NCBI RefSeq assembly: GCF_026339875.1
Contig: NZ_JAPEPZ010000001.1
Location: 4,402,001 to 4,466,000, forward strand
DNA: 64,000 bases
From: Streptomyces sp. NBC_01571
GTDB lineage: Bacteria; Actinomycetota; Actinomycetes; Streptomycetales; Streptomycetaceae
Reading direction: 5' to 3'
Numbering within the stretch: the stretch's first letter is position 1; every line of letters starts with the position of its first letter. Positions 62,175-64,000 of the stretch are shown here, one piece after another. The translations under genes were made by a program, and so were the position numbers. Below the pieces are notes generated by a model. It did no database searches. It was not told the DNA's origin and saw only the letters and a list, made by a program, of their open reading frames with translations.

Positions 62175-63671
62175 ATGGCGTCCAGCCTGACGAAGGACTC
62201 GGTCACACCGGGCACCCCCGGTTCCGAGAAGACCTTCTTCGGCCACCCCCGCGGACTGGCCACTCTCTTCATGACCGAGATGTGGGAGCGTTTCTCCTAC
62301 TACGGCATGAAGGCTCTGCTCCCGCTGTACCTGGTGGCACCGGGCGGCCTGCACATGAGCGCGGCCACCGCGACCGCGATCTACTCCGTGTACCTGTCCC
62401 TGGTGTACCTCCTCGCCCTGCCGGGCGGCTGGTTCGCCGACCGTGTCCTCGGCCCCCGCAAGACGGTCGCCGTCGCGGGCCTGATCATCATGCTGGGCCA
62501 CCTCACGCTGGCCCTGCCGACCTCCGGGACCTTCTTCGCGGGCCTCGGCCTCGTGGCCATCGGTTCCGGTCTGCTCAAGGCCAACATCTCCACGATGGTC
62601 GGCCACCTCTACAACGGCCCGGACGACCCGCGCCGCGACGGTGGCTTCACGCTCTTCTACATCGGCATCAACCTGGGCGCCTTCATCGCGCCGCTGGTCA
62701 TCGGCACCGTCGGCGAGAACGTGAACTGGCACCTGGGCTTCGCGATCGCCGCGCTGGGCATGGCCCTGGGCCTGGCCCAGTACCTACTCGGCGGCCGTCA
62801 CCTGAACCCCCGCTCGCAGGAGGTCCCCACGCCCCTGTCGGCCGAGGAGAAGGCCGCGACGCTGCGCAAGTCGGCGTTCTGGGCGGCCGTCGCCGTCGTC
62901 TTCTACGCGATCGTCGGCTTCTCCGGCCACTACACGCTGAACTGGCTGCTGGTCCCGATCACGGTCGCCGGTCTGGTCATCCCGGTCATGGTCATCGGCC
63001 GTATCAGGCGGGACAAGAGCCTGAACCGCGCCGAGCAGTCGAAGATGTCCGCGTACATCTGGTTCTTCGTCGCCGCGGCCGTCTTCTGGATGATCTACGA
63101 CCAGGGCGGCTCGACCATGTCGATCTTCGCCGACTCGTCCGCCAAGAACACCATCTTCGGCTGGGACTTCCCGGTCTCCTGGTACCAGTCGGTCAACCCC
63201 GTCATGATCATGGCGCTGGCCCCGGTCTTCGCCTGGGCGTGGCTGGCGCTGAACAAGCGCGGCAAGGAGCCGAGCACGGCCACGAAGTTCGCCTCCGGTC
63301 TGATCCTGGTCGGTGCGTCGTTCTTCCTCTTCCTGGCCCCGCTGACGATCGCCGAGGGCGGTCACAAGGCGGCCGCGATGTGGCTGGTGGCGATCTACTT
63401 CGTGCAGACCGTCGGCGAGCTGACGCTCTCTCCGGTGGGTCTGTCGGTCACGACGAAGATGGCTCCCGCGAAGTACGCCTCCCAGATGATGGGTGTCTGG
63501 TTCCTGGCGGTCACCGCCGGTGACGCCACGACCGGCCTCCTCTCCATCGCCGAGGTCGACCTCAACAAGACGGGCATCGTCGCCCTCGAGGCCACGCTCG
63601 CCGTGGTCGCCGGTGTGGCGGTCTGGATGTACCGCAAGAGGGTCAAGCAGCTGATGGGCGACGTCAACTGA
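62175..63671 (+). CDS. Proton-dependent oligopeptide (POT/PTR2) transporter
   Basis: A 498-residue major-facilitator protein from ATG 62175. The POT signature TEMWERFSYYGMKALLPLYL (ExxERFxYYG) lies in helix 1. Fourteen or so helices follow, with PGGWFADRVLGPRKTV, GLLKANISTMVG and FFYIGINLGAFIAPL, and the PTR motif TVGELTLSPVGLSV near the C-terminus. It imports di- and tripeptides with protons. It stands alone with a long 5' region and is terminated by the hairpin at 63713. Confidence 0.95.
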   Translation: MASSLTKDSVTPGTPGSEKTFFGHPRGLATLFMTEMWERFSYYGMKALLPLYLVAPGGLHMSAATATAIYSVYLSLVYLLALPGGWFADRVLGPRKTVAVAGLIIMLGHLTLALPTSGTFFAGLGLVAIGSGLLKANISTMVGHLYNGPDDPRRDGGFTLFYIGINLGAFIAPLVIGTVGENVNWHLGFAIAALGMALGLAQYLLGGRHLNPRSQEVPTPLSAEEKAATLRKSAFWAAVAVVFYAIVGFSGHYTLNWLLVPITVAGLVIPVMVIGRIRRDKSLNRAEQSKMSAYIWFFVAAAVFWMIYDQGGSTMSIFADSSAKNTIFGWDFPVSWYQSVNPVMIMALAPVFAWAWLALNKRGKEPSTATKFASGLILVGASFFLFLAPLTIAEGGHKAAAMWLVAIYFVQTVGELTLSPVGLSVTTKMAPAKYASQMMGVWFLAVTAGDATTGLLSIAEVDLNKTGIVALEATLAVVAGVAVWMYRKRVKQLMGDVN

Positions 63672-63712
63672 CGCACCCCGGCAGGGGCTTCCCCCGAGTC
63701 GACGCCTTGCAC

Positions 63713-63753
63713 CCGGAGGGCCACCGCACCACATCGGCGCGGTGGCCCTCCGG
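63713..63753. terminator. 15-bp-stem bidirectional terminator
   Basis: Arms 63713-63727 and 63739-63753 are perfect complements with an 11-nt loop, between the POT gene stop (63671) and the stop of the convergent sorting-signal gene (63781). Confidence 0.85.
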
Positions 63754-63780
63754 CGTTCCCGCCCCCGGCCGCGGGGACGG

Positions 63781-64000
63781 TCAGTGCGGGTGGCGGCGGG
63801 GCAGGAACGTGAAGACCGCTCCGCCGAGCAGGATCACCGTTCCGGCGACCAGCCCCAGCGCCCTGAGCGCGCCGTGGCTGTCGGAGCCCGTCTCCGCGAG
63901 GCCGCCGGACGTCGACGTGCCTCCGGCCGACGTGCCGCCGGAGGTGGAGGAGGAACCTCCGCCGCCGGACGCCCCGCCCTCCTGACGCGTGGTGTCCAGG
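63781..64000 (-). CDS. C-terminus of a LAETG sortase-anchored surface protein (partial)
   Basis: Translation of the minus strand from the window edge to TGA at 63781-63783 gives ~72 residues. A Gly/Ser/Thr-rich stalk is followed by LAETG at the start of a sorting signal, then a hydrophobic helix (ALGLVAGTVILLGGAVF) and a basic tail TFLPRRHPH. LAXTG signals are recognised by class E sortases in Streptomyces, as in long chaplins. The N-terminal part lies outside the window, so the product cannot be named. Confidence 0.8.
   Translation of the reverse strand, partial: LDTTRQEGGASGGGGSSSTSGGTSAGGTSTSGGLAETGSDSHGALRALGLVAGTVILLGGAVFTFLPRRHPH

Overview
The window reads as a chromosomal segment of a Streptomyces (high-GC actinomycete). 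The evidence is very high GC with strong third-position bias, many GTG/TTG starts, WhiB, coenzyme F420 genes (cofD/fbiB), several LytR-CpsA-Psr (LCP) proteins, a LAETG sortase signal and a Streptomyces-type 16S rRNA 5' end. From memory, the order ahcY - CDF - manA - SIS - Trm112 - manB ... whiB ... cofD - fbiB ... LCP genes ... purEK resembles the whiB neighbourhood of S. coelicolor. I could not check this by search.

Layout. 1-900: 5' end of a 16S gene on the minus strand with its leader and a multi-promoter region. 0.97-14.5 kb: SpoIIM-like and RDD membrane proteins, ahcY with a strong terminator, a CDF metal transporter, then the mannose block (manA, SIS protein, Trm112 protein, manB), a lactate permease and small conserved actinobacterial genes. 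14.5-20.3 kb: DUF5719 protein, a giant membrane glycosyltransferase, and whiB. 20.6-25 kb: a Cys-rich leader peptide followed by cysteine dioxygenase, then cofD-fbiB (F420 side chain) and an AlkA-like glycosylase. 25-41.4 kb: sugar nucleotidyltransferase, PGRP amidase, five LCP proteins, a glycosyltransferase, and a decayed sixth LCP copy; this looks like a cell-wall glycopolymer region. 41.5-47.6 kb: an accessory-looking cluster of three small secreted proteins, a lipoprotein and a MacB-type export system. 47.7-64 kb: acyl-CoA dehydrogenase, ugd, AI-2E family permease, a pair of small paralogues, CGNR regulator and VOC protein, two M19 dipeptidase homologues (one with every metal ligand lost), purE-purK, GtrA, a two-component system, a POT peptide transporter and the C-terminus of a sortase-anchored protein.

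How it fits together. ManA/ManB/nucleotidyltransferase supply GDP-mannose-type precursors. Ugd supplies UDP-glucuronate. The GT2 proteins, GtrA and LCP proteins are candidates for assembling and anchoring wall polymers. WhiB controls sporulation septation. The most notable non-core signals are (1) a leaderless Cys-codon-rich leader ORF ahead of cysteine dioxygenase, (2) a secreted protein gene followed by a strong terminator and then a lipoprotein/MacB export operon, (3) a pseudo-dipeptidase with seven active-site substitutions, (4) an LCP gene duplication collapsed by deletions, and (5) several intergenic repeat arrays and a dispersed Streptomyces-type repeat.
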